Notes: generated from the sequence alone by a model not told the origin. A DNA stretch of 64,000 bases from Allobosea sp. AAP35 (GCF_001295925.1 NZ_LJHQ01000043.1:1-64000), one strand, 5' to 3'; counted from the first letter of the stretch, positions 25,415-35,148 are shown. Made by a program: numbers and translations.

Positions 25415-26316
25415 TGTTGATGAACGGGCCCCCAGGCGCCGGCAAGTCGATGCTGGCGAGTCGCCTGCCCTCGATCCTGCCGTCGCTCAGCCCGCGCGAA
25501 CTGCTCGAGGTCTCGATGGTGCTCTCGGTCGCCGGCCACCTCGCCGACGGCGCCCTGACCGACCGGCGGCCCTTCCGCGCGCCCCACCACTCGGCCTCGA
25601 TGGCGGCGCTTGTCGGCGGCGGCATCCAGGCCAAGCCCGGGGAGGTCTCGCTCGCCCATCACGGTGTGCTCTTCCTCGACGAGCTGCCCGAGTTCCAGGC
25701 CCAGGCGCTTGATGCGCTGCGCCAACCGATGGAAACCGGCGATGTGCTGATCTCGCGGGCCAATCACCGGGCCGTCTACCCGGCCCGCTTCCAGTTGGTG
25801 GCCGCGATGAACCCCTGCCGCTGCGGCAAGGCGACCGAGCCGGGCTTCGCCTGCCGTCGCCAGCAGAACGAGCGCTGCATGGCCCAGTACCAGGGCCGCA
25901 TCTCGGGCCCGATGCTGGACCGCATCGACATCACCATCGACGTGCCCGCCGTCACGGCGTCCGATCTGATCCTGCCGGCAGCGAGCGAGGGCTCGGCGCA
26001 GGTGGCCGCCCGCGTCGCAGCCGCCCGGCGTTTGCAGACGGCCCGTTTCGAGGCGCTTGGCATGGCCAACGTCTCGACCAACGCCGCCTGCCCGGCCCAG
26101 CTGCTCGACGAGATCGCCAGGCCCGACGCCGCCGGCCTCTCGCTTCTGCGCGACGCCGCCGATGCGATGCGCCTGACAGCACGCGCCTATCACCGGGTGC
26201 TCAAGGTCGCCCGCACGCTGGCCGATCTCGACGGCGAGGCGAAGATCGGCCGTATCCATCTGGCGGAGGCGTTGTCCTACCGGTCGCGCGGCGACCAGAT
26301 GGCGCAGGCAGCGTGA
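25415..26316 (+). pseudogene. comM: comM (YifB) Mg-chelatase-like ATPase, 5'-truncated
   Basis: The last ~300 residues of ComM/YifB, the branch-migration helicase used in natural transformation and related to magnesium chelatase subunits. Present are Walker A (GPPGAGKSMLA, at the start), Walker B (GVLFLDELPEF), the zinc-like cysteine segment NPCRCGKATEP, and the C-terminal Mg_chelatase_C helical domain. About 200 N-terminal residues, a full domain in intact proteins of about 510 residues, are missing, and the break coincides with a transposon-like terminus. Translation could restart at an internal ATG, but the product would lack the N-terminal domain, so I treat the gene as disrupted. Confidence 0.85.
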
Positions 26317-26413
26317 GCGAGGCACGGCACGGTTAAGCGATTGTGCTTCCCAACCGGTCAAATGCGCGCTGTCGTCAAACGGTTTTTCAAGGGGCCCCTG
26401 CTAGCCTCAAAGC

Positions 26414-28504
26414 ATGCAATTCCTGTCTTCGCACTGGCTCGCTGTGGTGGTCGTCATGCTCGTGCTGGTCGCGGGCGTTGCGGCGGTGAAGCTGCTGCGC
26501 CAGCGGGACCGCATCGTCCGGCAGGCGGCCGAGCTGTCGCGCGATGTCGAGGCGCTGAACGATCGCCTCTGGGCGCTCGCCGACAGCGAGGAGCATTACC
26601 GCAGTCTGATCGAGGCGCAGGGCGATCTGATCGTGCGGCGCGACGGCGCGCGGATCGTCTACGCCAATGGCGCCTATGCCGCGCTTTTGGGGATCGACGA
26701 GGCCGACATCGTCGGTGCCGTGGCGCAGCCGCGCCGGGTCGCCTGCCGCCCGGCTCTGGCGCTGGAAGGCGGCGCGCGCGTCTTTGATGAATGTCTCGCC
26801 ACGCCCGATGGCGAGCGCTGGATCTCCTGGGTCGAGACGGTTGTGCCCGTGGCGCTGGGCGCCACCGTGCTGCAGCGCGTCGGCCGCGACATCACCGCGC
26901 GGATCGCAGGCGAGCAGGAACTTGTCGAGGCTCGCGCCCGCGCGGAAAGCGCCAACGAGGCCAAGTCGCGCTTTCTCGCCACCGTCAGCCACGAGTTTCG
27001 CACGCCCCTCAACGGCATCCTCGGCATGGCCGATCTGCTCGGCGACACCGGTCTCGAACCCGAGCAGGAGACCTATGTCCGCGCGCTGCGGATCTCCGGC
27101 GAGGCTCTGCTCGGGCTCATCGACGACATCCTCGATTTTGCCAAGGTCGAGGCCGGCAAGCTCGAACTCGCCAGCGAGAGCTTCGACATCGGGCTTTTGC
27201 TGGAGACCGTCTCCGAGCTGATGGCGCCGCGCGCCCAGGCCAAGGGCATCGAGCTGGCCGCCTATCTCGCCCCGGATTTGCCGACGCATCTGGTGGGAGA
27301 CGCCGACCGGCTGCGCCAGATCCTGCTCAATCTCGTCGGCAACGCGATCAAATTTACCGAAGCGGGTGGCGTCGGCATCCGCATCGGCAACGAAGACGGG
27401 ATGATCGCGATCACCGTGGCCGATACCGGACCCGGCATCCCCGAAGCGCGGCGTCAGGCGATCTTCGAGGAGTTCGAGCAGATCGACAACTCCGCCGCGC
27501 GCCGCCATGAGGGCACGGGCCTCGGCCTGGCGATCGTTCGCCGGCTGGTCTTGCTGATGGGTGGCTCGGTCGGGGTCGAGAGCGGCGAGAATGGCGGGTC
27601 ACTGTTTCACGTCCGCCTGCCTTTGGCGCCCTCGGGCGAGGCCGTCCGCCCCGCGGTGCCGGATTGGCGGTCCAAGCGGGTGCTGATCGTCTCGGGCGCG
27701 CCGTTCGGTGCCGGCTTCCTGTGCGAGACCATCGCCGCGACCGGCGGCAGCGCCACGCTGGCTGCCGATGCCGAGGCGGCCTTCGCGCGGTTGCAGGATG
27801 ATGGCCCCTACGATGCGGCCCTGATCGACCAGATGGTCGGCCGCGAGGTGGCGATGAACCTCGCGACGGCGGCCCGCATGGCGGGCGTCGCCGAATGCCT
27901 GATCATGCTGTCGCCGCTGGAGCGGCGGCAGTTCGGTTCACCCCGCGACGCCGGTTTCACGGGTTTCCTGGTCAAGCCGGTGCGAGCCCGCTCGCTTTAC
28001 GCGCGCCTCTCGCCGCGCCCCGCTCCCCTGCCTGGGACGTTGGCCATCGAACCGGACGCGGGCCCATCCTCGCCGGAGCCGCGCCAGCGCATCAGGGTGC
28101 TGGTGGCAGAGGACAATGAGATCAACGCCCTGCTGGTGACGCGCACGCTGGAGCGTTTCGGCTGCATCCCGGTCTGGGCGCGGGACGGTCGCAAGGCGCT
28201 TGAGGCGATCGAGGCCGGGCTGAACGGAACGGCCCCATCCTTCGACCTCGTCCTGCTCGACATCCGCATGCCGGAACTCGACGGCCTGGCGGTGGCGCGC
28301 GCCGTTCGGACCCTGGAGCGCGGCCGCCCCGAGCAGGCACGGCTGCCACTGGTTGCGGTCAGTGCCAATGCCGCGGAGGCCGACAAGGCCGCCGCGCTCG
28401 CTGCCGGGATGGATGATTGTCTGGCTAAGCCTCTCGACCGCGCAGCCTTGCAGCGTTGGCTCGATCATGTGTCGAGAACCGAGGCCCTGGTCCGCTCGGC
28501 CTGA
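26414..28504 (+). CDS. Hybrid sensor histidine kinase
   Basis: Inner-membrane hybrid kinase of 696 residues: one N-terminal transmembrane helix (about 7-27), a coiled coil, a PAS domain (about 55-170), HisKA with phospho-acceptor in SHEFRTPLNGIL (about 194-205), HATPase (GNAIKFTEAGG, DTGPGIPE, GTGLGLAI), then two receiver-like domains. The second receiver (about 562-685) is intact with VLVAEDNEIN, LLDIRMPELDG and the conserved lysine. The first (about 420-530) keeps a LID aspartate but lacks the N-terminal acidic pair (VLIVSGAPF), so it is a pseudo-receiver. ATG 26414 has no strong ribosome site. No response regulator is adjacent. Confidence 0.9.
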   Translation: MQFLSSHWLAVVVVMLVLVAGVAAVKLLRQRDRIVRQAAELSRDVEALNDRLWALADSEEHYRSLIEAQGDLIVRRDGARIVYANGAYAALLGIDEADIVGAVAQPRRVACRPALALEGGARVFDECLATPDGERWISWVETVVPVALGATVLQRVGRDITARIAGEQELVEARARAESANEAKSRFLATVSHEFRTPLNGILGMADLLGDTGLEPEQETYVRALRISGEALLGLIDDILDFAKVEAGKLELASESFDIGLLLETVSELMAPRAQAKGIELAAYLAPDLPTHLVGDADRLRQILLNLVGNAIKFTEAGGVGIRIGNEDGMIAITVADTGPGIPEARRQAIFEEFEQIDNSAARRHEGTGLGLAIVRRLVLLMGGSVGVESGENGGSLFHVRLPLAPSGEAVRPAVPDWRSKRVLIVSGAPFGAGFLCETIAATGGSATLAADAEAAFARLQDDGPYDAALIDQMVGREVAMNLATAARMAGVAECLIMLSPLERRQFGSPRDAGFTGFLVKPVRARSLYARLSPRPAPLPGTLAIEPDAGPSSPEPRQRIRVLVAEDNEINALLVTRTLERFGCIPVWARDGRKALEAIEAGLNGTAPSFDLVLLDIRMPELDGLAVARAVRTLERGRPEQARLPLVAVSANAAEADKAAALAAGMDDCLAKPLDRAALQRWLDHVSRTEALVRSA

Positions 28505-28607
28505 CCTTTCGTCACAGCCCCGACGTAGTTTTGTCGCGAACCTGTCAGATACAGGGCGCATTCCTGCTAAGTTGCCAAAGAAAGCGGCCTGCGGGACAAG
28601 ACGAAAC

Positions 28608-29567
28608 ATGGCACCAGACCTTCATGGACATGCCGTTGAGCCGGCTCGGCATGGGCCTGTATCGGGCCCGCTGTTGTCGCGCCTGTCTCCGCTCATGCTG
28701 ATCACCGGCGAAACCATGCGTCGCTTCGGTCGCCCCGCCGGCGCGCCCGACCCGCTGTCGGGAACCCTGGGTCGCAGCGGCTCGCTCGAGGTCAGGCTGG
28801 CGCGCGGACCCAGCGAGATCTGGCGGGCGCAGCGGCTGCGCTACCGCGTGTTCTATCAGGAAATGTCGGCCAAGCCGGATGCGGTTTCGCGCATGTTCCG
28901 CCGCGATGCCGACCGCTTCGACAAGGCCTGCGACCATTTGCTGGTCATCGACCACGCCGCACGGGGGCGTTTCGGCGGCGTGAAGCCGAAGATCGTCGGC
29001 ACCTACAGGCTGATGCGTCAGGGCGCCGCGACAAGGCTTGGCGGCTTCTATACCCAGGGCGAGTTCGATCTCGCGCCGATGATCGCCAACCATCCCGGCC
29101 AGCGGTTCCTCGAACTCGGTCGCTCCTGCGTGCTCGAGCCCTATCGCAGCAAGAAGACGGTCGAGCTGCTCTGGCACGGCATCTGGGCCTATATCCGTCA
29201 CCATCGCATCGACGCGATGTTCGGCTGCGCCAGCTTCGACGGCACCGATCCCGACGCGCTCGCTCTGCCGCTGAGCTTCCTGCATCACCATGCCAGCTCG
29301 GCCGGCGAATGGAGCGCCACGGCGCGTCGCGAGCGCCTCGTCGCAATGGATCGTTTGCCGGCGGAAATGGTCGATGCCAAACTCGCGCTGAAGCAGATGC
29401 CTCCCTTGATCAAGGGCTATCTGCGGCTCGGCGCCCGCTTCGGCACCGGCGCCGTCATCGATCGGCAGTTCGGCACCACCGATGTGCTGGTGATCCTCCC
29501 CGTGGCGGCGATCGACCAGCGCTATGTCGCCTATTATGGCGACGAGGGCCAACGCTACGCGGCCTGA
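28608..29567 (+). CDS. OlsB-like GNAT N-acyltransferase
   Basis: Predicted acyltransferase of 319 residues of the hemolysin-like GNAT group. The segments AQRLRYRVFYQEM (about 77-89), FLELGRSCVLEPYRSKKTV (about 165-183) and the HHHASSAGEW segment are typical of OlsB, which transfers a 3-hydroxyacyl chain from acyl-carrier protein to ornithine in the first step of ornithine lipid synthesis. Ornithine lipids are common membrane lipids in Rhizobiales. The partner OlsA is not adjacent. The frame extends upstream into the kinase gene; ATG 28608 avoids that overlap. Confidence 0.75.
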   Translation: MAPDLHGHAVEPARHGPVSGPLLSRLSPLMLITGETMRRFGRPAGAPDPLSGTLGRSGSLEVRLARGPSEIWRAQRLRYRVFYQEMSAKPDAVSRMFRRDADRFDKACDHLLVIDHAARGRFGGVKPKIVGTYRLMRQGAATRLGGFYTQGEFDLAPMIANHPGQRFLELGRSCVLEPYRSKKTVELLWHGIWAYIRHHRIDAMFGCASFDGTDPDALALPLSFLHHHASSAGEWSATARRERLVAMDRLPAEMVDAKLALKQMPPLIKGYLRLGARFGTGAVIDRQFGTTDVLVILPVAAIDQRYVAYYGDEGQRYAA

Positions 29568-29580
29568 GCGAGGCGGCCGC

Positions 29581-30444
29581 TCAGTCGCCCCCCGCCAGCA
29601 GCACGGGCAGCGCCTCGCGATAGGTCGGGTAGCGAAAGCGGTAGCCGAATTCGCGTTTCACCAGCGCGTTCGAGACGCGCTTGTTCTCGCCATAGAAGCT
29701 CGCCGCCATCGGCGACAGCTTTGCCGGGTCGAAAGGCGTCTCTGGCGGCGGCGCGATGCCGGCGAGTTCCGCGGCAAAGACCACGACATCCTGTGGCGGA
29801 GCCGGCTCGTCATCGGTGACGTTGTAGATCGCGCCGGGGCGCGGCGCCGCGATCGAGGCCATCAGCACGCCGGCGATGTCGTCGACATGAATGCGGTTGA
29901 AGACCTGTCCCGGCTTGATCAACCGGGTCGCCGTGCCCTGCCGCAGCTTCACGAGCGGATTGCGGCCTGGGCCGTAAATGCCCGAGAGGCGGAAGATCTG
30001 CACGGCCTTGCCGCTCCGTTCGCCCAGCGCCAGCCAGTCGCGCTCGATGGCCAGCCGCATCTGCGAGCGAAAGCTCGTTTTCGGCGCGGTCGTCTCGTCG
30101 ATCCAGGCGCCGCCATGGTCGCCATAGACGCCGATGGTCGAGAGATAGCCGATCCAGCGCAGGGCGGGGGCCGCCGCAAGCTCCGTCGCCAGGCAAAGCA
30201 GGGCCGGGTCGCCCGCCTCCCCGGGCTGCACCGAGACGAGAACGGCCTCCGCCTCGGCGATGGCGGCGCGCAGCGCGGTCGAGGTCGACGATCCGTCGAA
30301 AACCAATGTGGGAATGCCGGCGTGGCCGAGGCGCTCCGCCTTCCCGTTCGAGCGCACCGTGCCGGTGACCTGCAAGCCCTTCGCCAGGGCTGCATGCGCG
30401 AAGAACCCGGCCGAGTAGCCGACGCCGAGAATGAGGAGCTTCAT
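29581..30444 (-). CDS. SDR-type NAD(P)-dependent sugar-epimerase-like protein
   Basis: Atypical extended SDR of 287 residues. The nucleotide-binding motif is GVGYSAGFFAHAAL, close to the YeeZ group, and a central segment LSTIGVYGDHGGAWIDE corresponds to the SDR active-site strand; the usual YxxxK is replaced by a serine/arginine-rich segment (SQMRLAIERDW), as in YeeZ-like proteins. Function is unknown for this group. ATG 30444 overlaps the queG stop (ATGA), so the two genes are coupled; a much longer upstream frame is only the shadow of queG. Confidence 0.75.
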   Translation of the reverse strand: MKLLILGVGYSAGFFAHAALAKGLQVTGTVRSNGKAERLGHAGIPTLVFDGSSTSTALRAAIAEAEAVLVSVQPGEAGDPALLCLATELAAAPALRWIGYLSTIGVYGDHGGAWIDETTAPKTSFRSQMRLAIERDWLALGERSGKAVQIFRLSGIYGPGRNPLVKLRQGTATRLIKPGQVFNRIHVDDIAGVLMASIAAPRPGAIYNVTDDEPAPPQDVVVFAAELAGIAPPPETPFDPAKLSPMAASFYGENKRVSNALVKREFGYRFRYPTYREALPVLLAGGD

Positions 30445-31697
30445 GAGGCCATATCCGGTTGCGGCGAAAGCGCCTGCCATTCCTGGCGTACATCGGGGTC
30501 GTTTTCGAGAGCGAGCGCCCTGGGCGCAAGCCTGCGGGCGCAGGCGGGGTCGAGCCTGATCAGCGCCCAGGCCGCCATGGCGCGCACCAGCGCCGAAGCA
30601 TCGCCGATCAGCGCTGCGGCGCTCACCGCGAGATCGGGCCGGCCGCTGTTGCCGATCGCGATCAGGACATTGCGGATGAAGCGGTCGCGGCCTGTGCGCT
30701 TCACCGGTGTGCCGGCAAACAGCATGCGAAAGGCTGCATCGTCGAGGCGGGCGAGGTCGCTCAGGGGCAGGCCGTCGAGCCCCTCGCGCAACGAAAGCCG
30801 CGTCTCCTGGGCGGCTTCCGCGAACTTGTTCCAGGGGCAGACGGCCAGGCAATCATCGCAGCCGAAGACGCGGTTGCCGATGCCGGGCCGCAGCTCTTCG
30901 TCGATATGGCCGGGATGCTCGATCGTCAGATAGGCGATGCAGCGGCGCGAATCGAGCTGGTAGGGCGCCGGGAACGCGTCGGTCGGACAGATGTCGAGGC
31001 AGCGCGTGCAGGAGCCGCAATGGTCGCTCTCTGAAGCGTCCGTCGGGAGTACGGCGGTGGTGTAGATGGCGCCGAGGAAGAGCCAGGAGCCGTGCTCGCG
31101 CGAAACCAGAACCGTGTGCTTGCCCTGCCAGCCGAGCCCCGCCGCCTGGGCCAGCGGCTTCTCCATCACCGGGGCGGTATCGACGAAGACCTTCACATCG
31201 GCGCCGCTTTGCGCCGCCAGCAGGCCCGCTACGCTTTTCAGCTTGCCCTTGATCACGTCGTGATAGTCGCGCCGGCGGGCGTAGAGCGAGATCGCGGCCT
31301 TGTCGGGTTGTCCGAGCATCGCCAGCGGGTCGCCGTCGGGGGCATAACTCATGCCCAGCATCACCACCGATTTGGCTTCAGCCCAGAGTTGGCGCGGGTC
31401 GGCGCGCTGCGCGGTGCGTTCCTCCATCCAGCCCATCTCGCCATGGTGGCCGTCCGCCAGCCAGGCGGCGAGGCGGGCGGGCGCATTCGGGATCGAATCG
31501 ACGGAGGCAATGCGCGCGACCGAGAACCCCTCGGTGAGGGCGCGCGTGATGACGGCCTGCCTGAGGCGCTCGCCATCCGTATGTGGGGCGGCCTTCAGAA
31601 GTCCAGATTGTCGTAGTGGGCGCTCGGCGCCATGCCCGGCATCCGGTCGCTCAGCAGCGGCCGGAAGCTCGGCCTCGACTTGATCCTCGCATACCAT
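30441..31697 (-). CDS. queG: Epoxyqueuosine reductase QueG
   Basis: Final enzyme of queuosine synthesis, reducing epoxyqueuosine to queuosine in tRNA with a cobalamin and two [4Fe-4S] clusters. The first ferredoxin motif CGSCTRCLDICP (about 228-239) and the second CDDCLAVCP (about 277-285) are intact, and the VDTAPVMEK segment carries the active-site aspartate region. A HEAT-like C-terminal part follows. The ATG at 31697 overlaps the upstream GST gene by about 100 bases. Protein homology seems to begin near the GST stop, where the only candidate is a CTG at 31598 in a CTGA overlap. Coupled to the downstream SDR. Confidence 0.9.
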   Translation of the reverse strand: MVCEDQVEAELPAAAERPDAGHGAERPLRQSGLLKAAPHTDGERLRQAVITRALTEGFSVARIASVDSIPNAPARLAAWLADGHHGEMGWMEERTAQRADPRQLWAEAKSVVMLGMSYAPDGDPLAMLGQPDKAAISLYARRRDYHDVIKGKLKSVAGLLAAQSGADVKVFVDTAPVMEKPLAQAAGLGWQGKHTVLVSREHGSWLFLGAIYTTAVLPTDASESDHCGSCTRCLDICPTDAFPAPYQLDSRRCIAYLTIEHPGHIDEELRPGIGNRVFGCDDCLAVCPWNKFAEAAQETRLSLREGLDGLPLSDLARLDDAAFRMLFAGTPVKRTGRDRFIRNVLIAIGNSGRPDLAVSAAALIGDASALVRAMAAWALIRLDPACARRLAPRALALENDPDVRQEWQALSPQPDMAS

Positions 31698-32287
31698 GCG
31701 CGCGCCGCCTCATCCTCTTCCCAGGGCACGTCTCCGAGATAATCGACGCAGGAGAGATGCGCCGCCGCAGCGAGATCGGCATAGCTCAGCTCGGAGCCCG
31801 CCAGCCAGTTCCGTTTGGCGGTGAGCCAGGCGATGTAGCGCAGATGATAGCGCACATTGGCGCGGGCCGCACGAATGGCGCTCATTTCGGGCGGGCCACC
31901 GCCCTCGTCGCGCGCCATGAAGCGCTTCATCACCTTCTCCAGCACCAGCGGCGCTGTGATCTCCTCGTTGAACTTCAGGCAAAACCAGTCGAGCAGGCGA
32001 CGGACTTCGACGCGCTCGCCCGGACCTTCGGGCAGCAGGCGGCGCTCGGCCAGCGCCAGACCGCGGGTCTCGTCGAGATATTCCGCGATCGGCCCGGCCC
32101 CGGGAACGGACAGACCGTTCTCCTCGCGAAAGACGGGTGTCGTACCGGCCGGGTTGAGCTCGAGGAACTCGCGCCGGCGTTCCCAGACGCGCTCTTCGAC
32201 CAGCGCAGCCTCGAGCCCGTATTCGCCGAGCACGAGCCGAATAAAGCGCGAATGCGGGCAAAGCGGATAATGATGAAGGGTCGCCAT
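31595..32287 (-). CDS. Glutathione S-transferase family protein
   Basis: Cytosolic GST-like protein of 230 residues: an N-terminal thioredoxin-fold domain (about 1-75, MATLHHYPLCPHSRFIRLVLGEYG with a CPHS motif, and NPAGTTPVF) and a C-terminal all-helical domain ending in SDRMPGMAPSAHY. The CPHS motif suggests a cysteine-type catalytic site. Start chosen at the ATG giving MATLHHYPLCPH (32287); the frame extends to 32356 without homology. In Rhizobiales this GST commonly neighbours queG and uppP, supporting the view that this is core chromosome. Confidence 0.85.
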   Translation of the reverse strand: MATLHHYPLCPHSRFIRLVLGEYGLEAALVEERVWERRREFLELNPAGTTPVFREENGLSVPGAGPIAEYLDETRGLALAERRLLPEGPGERVEVRRLLDWFCLKFNEEITAPLVLEKVMKRFMARDEGGGPPEMSAIRAARANVRYHLRYIAWLTAKRNWLAGSELSYADLAAAAHLSCVDYLGDVPWEEDEAARAWYARIKSRPSFRPLLSDRMPGMAPSAHYDNLDF

Positions 32288-32553
32288 GGCACTCGTGAAG
32301 CAGGCAGGTGCGGCCGAAGCAGGGCCGCTCGATGAAACGCACCGCGCTATTCGCAAAGCGCAGGCTATAATCGGGGCAGGAAGGGCTCACAACCCGCAGG
32401 CGCTACGAACGGACGATTCGCTGCGGTCCGGTTGGGGATTTGGTAACCAATTTGCAAAGGAATGGGCTTATCGAGGCCTCTGGGCTTAACGAGGCCTGCG
32501 GCTTAATGATGCCGCGCTGCACAAAACCTTGAGTCTCGCGAGGACCGCTTCCC

Positions 32554-33351
32554 ATGGAAAACCTGATCGAAGCGGCCATCCTCGGCATTGTCGAGGGGTT
32601 GACCGAGTTCCTGCCGGTCTCCTCGACCGGGCATCTCCTGCTGCTCGGGCATTTCCTCGGCTTCGAATCGAACGGAAAATCCTTCGAGGTCTTGATCCAG
32701 CTCGGCGCGATCCTGGCGATCACCTCGGTCTATTTCCGCCGCCTGCTCGACATCGCTCTGCGGATTCCCACCGACCCGGCTGCCCGGCGCTTCGTCATCG
32801 GCGTGCTGGTCGCCTTCCTGCCGGCAGCCCTCATCGGCGCGGTGCTGCACGGCTTCATCAAGGGCGTGCTGTTCAACCCCTTCATCGTCTGCTGCGCGCT
32901 GATCGCGGGCGGGCTGATCCTGCTCGTCGTCGATGATCTCGAACTGCAGGAGAAGCACACCGACGCGACCACCTTTCCGCTGTCGATGTATCTCAAGATC
33001 GGCCTGTTCCAGTGCCTGGCGATGATTCCCGGCGTCTCGCGCTCGGGCTCGACCATCGTCGGTGCCATGCTGCTGGGCGCCAGCAAGCGCGCGGCCGCCG
33101 AGTTTTCCTTCTTCCTGGCCATGCCGACAATGGCCGGCGCCTTCGCCTATGATCTGCTCAAGAGCTACAAGACGCTGACCTTCGACGATGTGACCTTGAT
33201 CGCCGTCGGCTTCGTCACAGCCTTCTTCGCCGCCCTCATTGTGGTTCGCAGCTTTCTCGATTTCGTCTCCAAGCGGGGCTTTGCGCTCTTCGCCTGGTGG
33301 CGGATCGTGGTCGGGCTGTTTGGGCTGGCGGGGCTCTGGATCGTCGGCTGA
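32554..33351 (+). CDS. uppP: Undecaprenyl-diphosphatase UppP (BacA)
   Basis: Inner-membrane phosphatase of 265 residues that recycles undecaprenyl pyrophosphate to the monophosphate lipid carrier used for peptidoglycan and O-antigen synthesis. Both signature regions are intact: [20 protein letters not shown] near the N-terminus and the [10 protein letters not shown] motif about residues 158-167. Seven to eight hydrophobic helices are evident. The 266 bases upstream, shared with the divergent GST gene, hold no other gene I can see. It also confers bacitracin tolerance in general. Confidence 0.95.
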   Translation: MENLIEAAILGIVEGLTEFLPVSSTGHLLLLGHFLGFESNGKSFEVLIQLGAILAITSVYFRRLLDIALRIPTDPAARRFVIGVLVAFLPAALIGAVLHGFIKGVLFNPFIVCCALIAGGLILLVVDDLELQEKHTDATTFPLSMYLKIGLFQCLAMIPGVSRSGSTIVGAMLLGASKRAAAEFSFFLAMPTMAGAFAYDLLKSYKTLTFDDVTLIAVGFVTAFFAALIVVRSFLDFVSKRGFALFAWWRIVVGLFGLAGLWIVG

Positions 33352-33363
33352 GATCCGCGCCCG

Positions 33364-35085
33364 TCAGACCTCGTGTCCCGTCGGCTCAGGCGGGTGGGGA
33401 TGCTGCGTCGGCAGGCCACGCGGCAGGGTTGCGGTTTCGCGTTCGATCATCCGGTGCACCACCGGCGGGTTTGGCCCCTTGTGCAGGGCGCGTACGCGCT
33501 CGCCGATGTCGGCATCGGCGAGCGTCACGCGCTGGGCCTGCCGGACATATTCGACCCAGGTCGGGCTGTCATAGCGCTCGACCCAGAGTTCGGGGTCGGT
33601 CAGGTCGCGCAGAAGCGTCCAGTGCCGGGCGCCATCGCGCCGGCGAATTCGGCGGCGTTCCGCCATCGCGTTGAGGAACGCCACGACGTCCTCCTCGCGG
33701 ATCAGCCATTCGATGGTGACGATCACAGGGCCGCTGCGCGGCTCGATGTCGACGGCAACCTTGGGCTCGCGCCAGCGGCTCAACGGATCGAGATTGAGCG
33801 CCTCCAGCGGCGGCAGTTCGTAGCGCAGGCCGAGCGCCGCGCCGACGAGCAGCGTGAAGGCGGAGATCAGCAGGGCCTGCTCGGGTCCTAGATGCAGTGT
33901 CGCCTGGCCCCAGGCCCAGCTGCCCGCCGCCATGCCGCCGAAAGCCGCCATCTGGTAGATCGCCAGAGCCCGGCCCACGACCCAGCGCGGCGCCGAGAGC
34001 TGCACCGTCGCGTTGAAGGTCGAAAGCGTCAGGACCCAGCAGGCGCCGCCGACGGCCAAGGCCGGCATCGTCAGCCACATCGTCGTGCTGACGCCGATGA
34101 TGGCGGCGGCCACCGCATAGGCCGCGAAGGTCGCGCGCACCAGCGCCTCGGTCGTCAGCAGCCGGCGCAGGCGGGCGCTCATGAAGGCGCCCACCACCGC
34201 CCCGGCGCCAAAGGCGCCGAGCAGGATGCCGAAGACCAGAGGCCCGCCCTGGACGAGATCGCGTGCGATCAGCGGCAACAGGGCGAGCGCGACGATGCCG
34301 CCAAAACCAAAGGCAAAGGAGCGCAGGATGACGCTGCGGATATTGGGCGACATCGCGACATAGCGCACACCGGCGCCCATCGCGATCAGCAGCGTTTCGC
34401 GCGGCAGCACGCGCTCGACGCGTGGCGGCTTCCAGCGCGCCAGCACGGTGATCAGCGCGATGTAGCTGAAGGCGTTGATGACGAAGGCGGCGACCGCGCC
34501 GGCCGCAGCCACGATCGCCCCGCCGATAGCCGGCCCGACGCTGCGGGCGATGTTGAAGGCGACGCTGTTGAGCGTCACCGCTGCCGGCACGTCCTGGCGC
34601 GGCACCATGTCGCCCACCGATGACTGCCAGGCCGGGTTATTCAGCGCTGTGCCGCAGCCGATCAGGAAGGTGAAGCCGAGCAGCAGCCAGGGCGTGATCA
34701 CATCGAGCCAGGCCGACAGCGCGAGCAGGATCGAAACGCTCAGCATGAAGCCCTGCGCGGTCAACATGATGCGGCGCCGGTCGTAATTGTCCGAGATCGC
34801 GCCAGCCGCGAGCGAAAACAGCATCACCGGCAGCGTCGTCGAGGCCTGGACCAGCGCCACCATGTCCGGCGAGGCGGCAATCGCGGTCATCATCCACGAG
34901 GCGCCGACCATCTGGACCAGCCCGCCGAAATTCGAGGCGAGGCTGGCAAGCCAGACGGCGCGGAAAATCGGCTGGCGCAGCGGCAGAAAGGGCGAATTGC
35001 GATCCGGGCCGGGCACGAAGCCGTCCGAAGCCAGTTCGGCCTGGGCTACGTCGGCTGTCGGCTGGGCATTGGGATCATCAGGCAT
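33364..35085 (-). CDS. MFS_3-type efflux transporter with C-terminal cytosolic domain
   Basis: Major facilitator of 573 residues of the enterobactin-exporter-like (MFS_3) family. About twelve transmembrane helices (30-420) include the loop motif GAISDNYDRRRIM between helices 2 and 3. A C-terminal soluble domain of about 150 residues (VDIEPRSGPVIVTIEWLI through QAQRVTLADADI) is a standard feature of this family and resembles antibiotic-monooxygenase-like ferredoxin folds. Substrate unknown. It converges on uppP, whose stop is only 12 bases away. Confidence 0.85.
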   Translation of the reverse strand: MPDDPNAQPTADVAQAELASDGFVPGPDRNSPFLPLRQPIFRAVWLASLASNFGGLVQMVGASWMMTAIAASPDMVALVQASTTLPVMLFSLAAGAISDNYDRRRIMLTAQGFMLSVSILLALSAWLDVITPWLLLGFTFLIGCGTALNNPAWQSSVGDMVPRQDVPAAVTLNSVAFNIARSVGPAIGGAIVAAAGAVAAFVINAFSYIALITVLARWKPPRVERVLPRETLLIAMGAGVRYVAMSPNIRSVILRSFAFGFGGIVALALLPLIARDLVQGGPLVFGILLGAFGAGAVVGAFMSARLRRLLTTEALVRATFAAYAVAAAIIGVSTTMWLTMPALAVGGACWVLTLSTFNATVQLSAPRWVVGRALAIYQMAAFGGMAAGSWAWGQATLHLGPEQALLISAFTLLVGAALGLRYELPPLEALNLDPLSRWREPKVAVDIEPRSGPVIVTIEWLIREEDVVAFLNAMAERRRIRRRDGARHWTLLRDLTDPELWVERYDSPTWVEYVRQAQRVTLADADIGERVRALHKGPNPPVVHRMIERETATLPRGLPTQHPHPPEPTGHEV

Positions 35086-35148
35086 GTCATAGGGTTAGAA
35101 CCTCAAGACGAGGATGCCAACCGCGATTGCGGACAGGACCGGGCTTCG

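Noticed and set aside
26387..27508. A 373-residue frame opposite the hybrid kinase
   Set aside because: Antisense shadow of a clear histidine kinase; the sequence is the usual histidine-, arginine- and glycine-rich artefact.
29581..30852. The SDR frame extended upstream to 423 residues
   Set aside because: The first 136 residues are read out of frame through queG; the glycine motif and the ATGA overlap place the true start at 30444.
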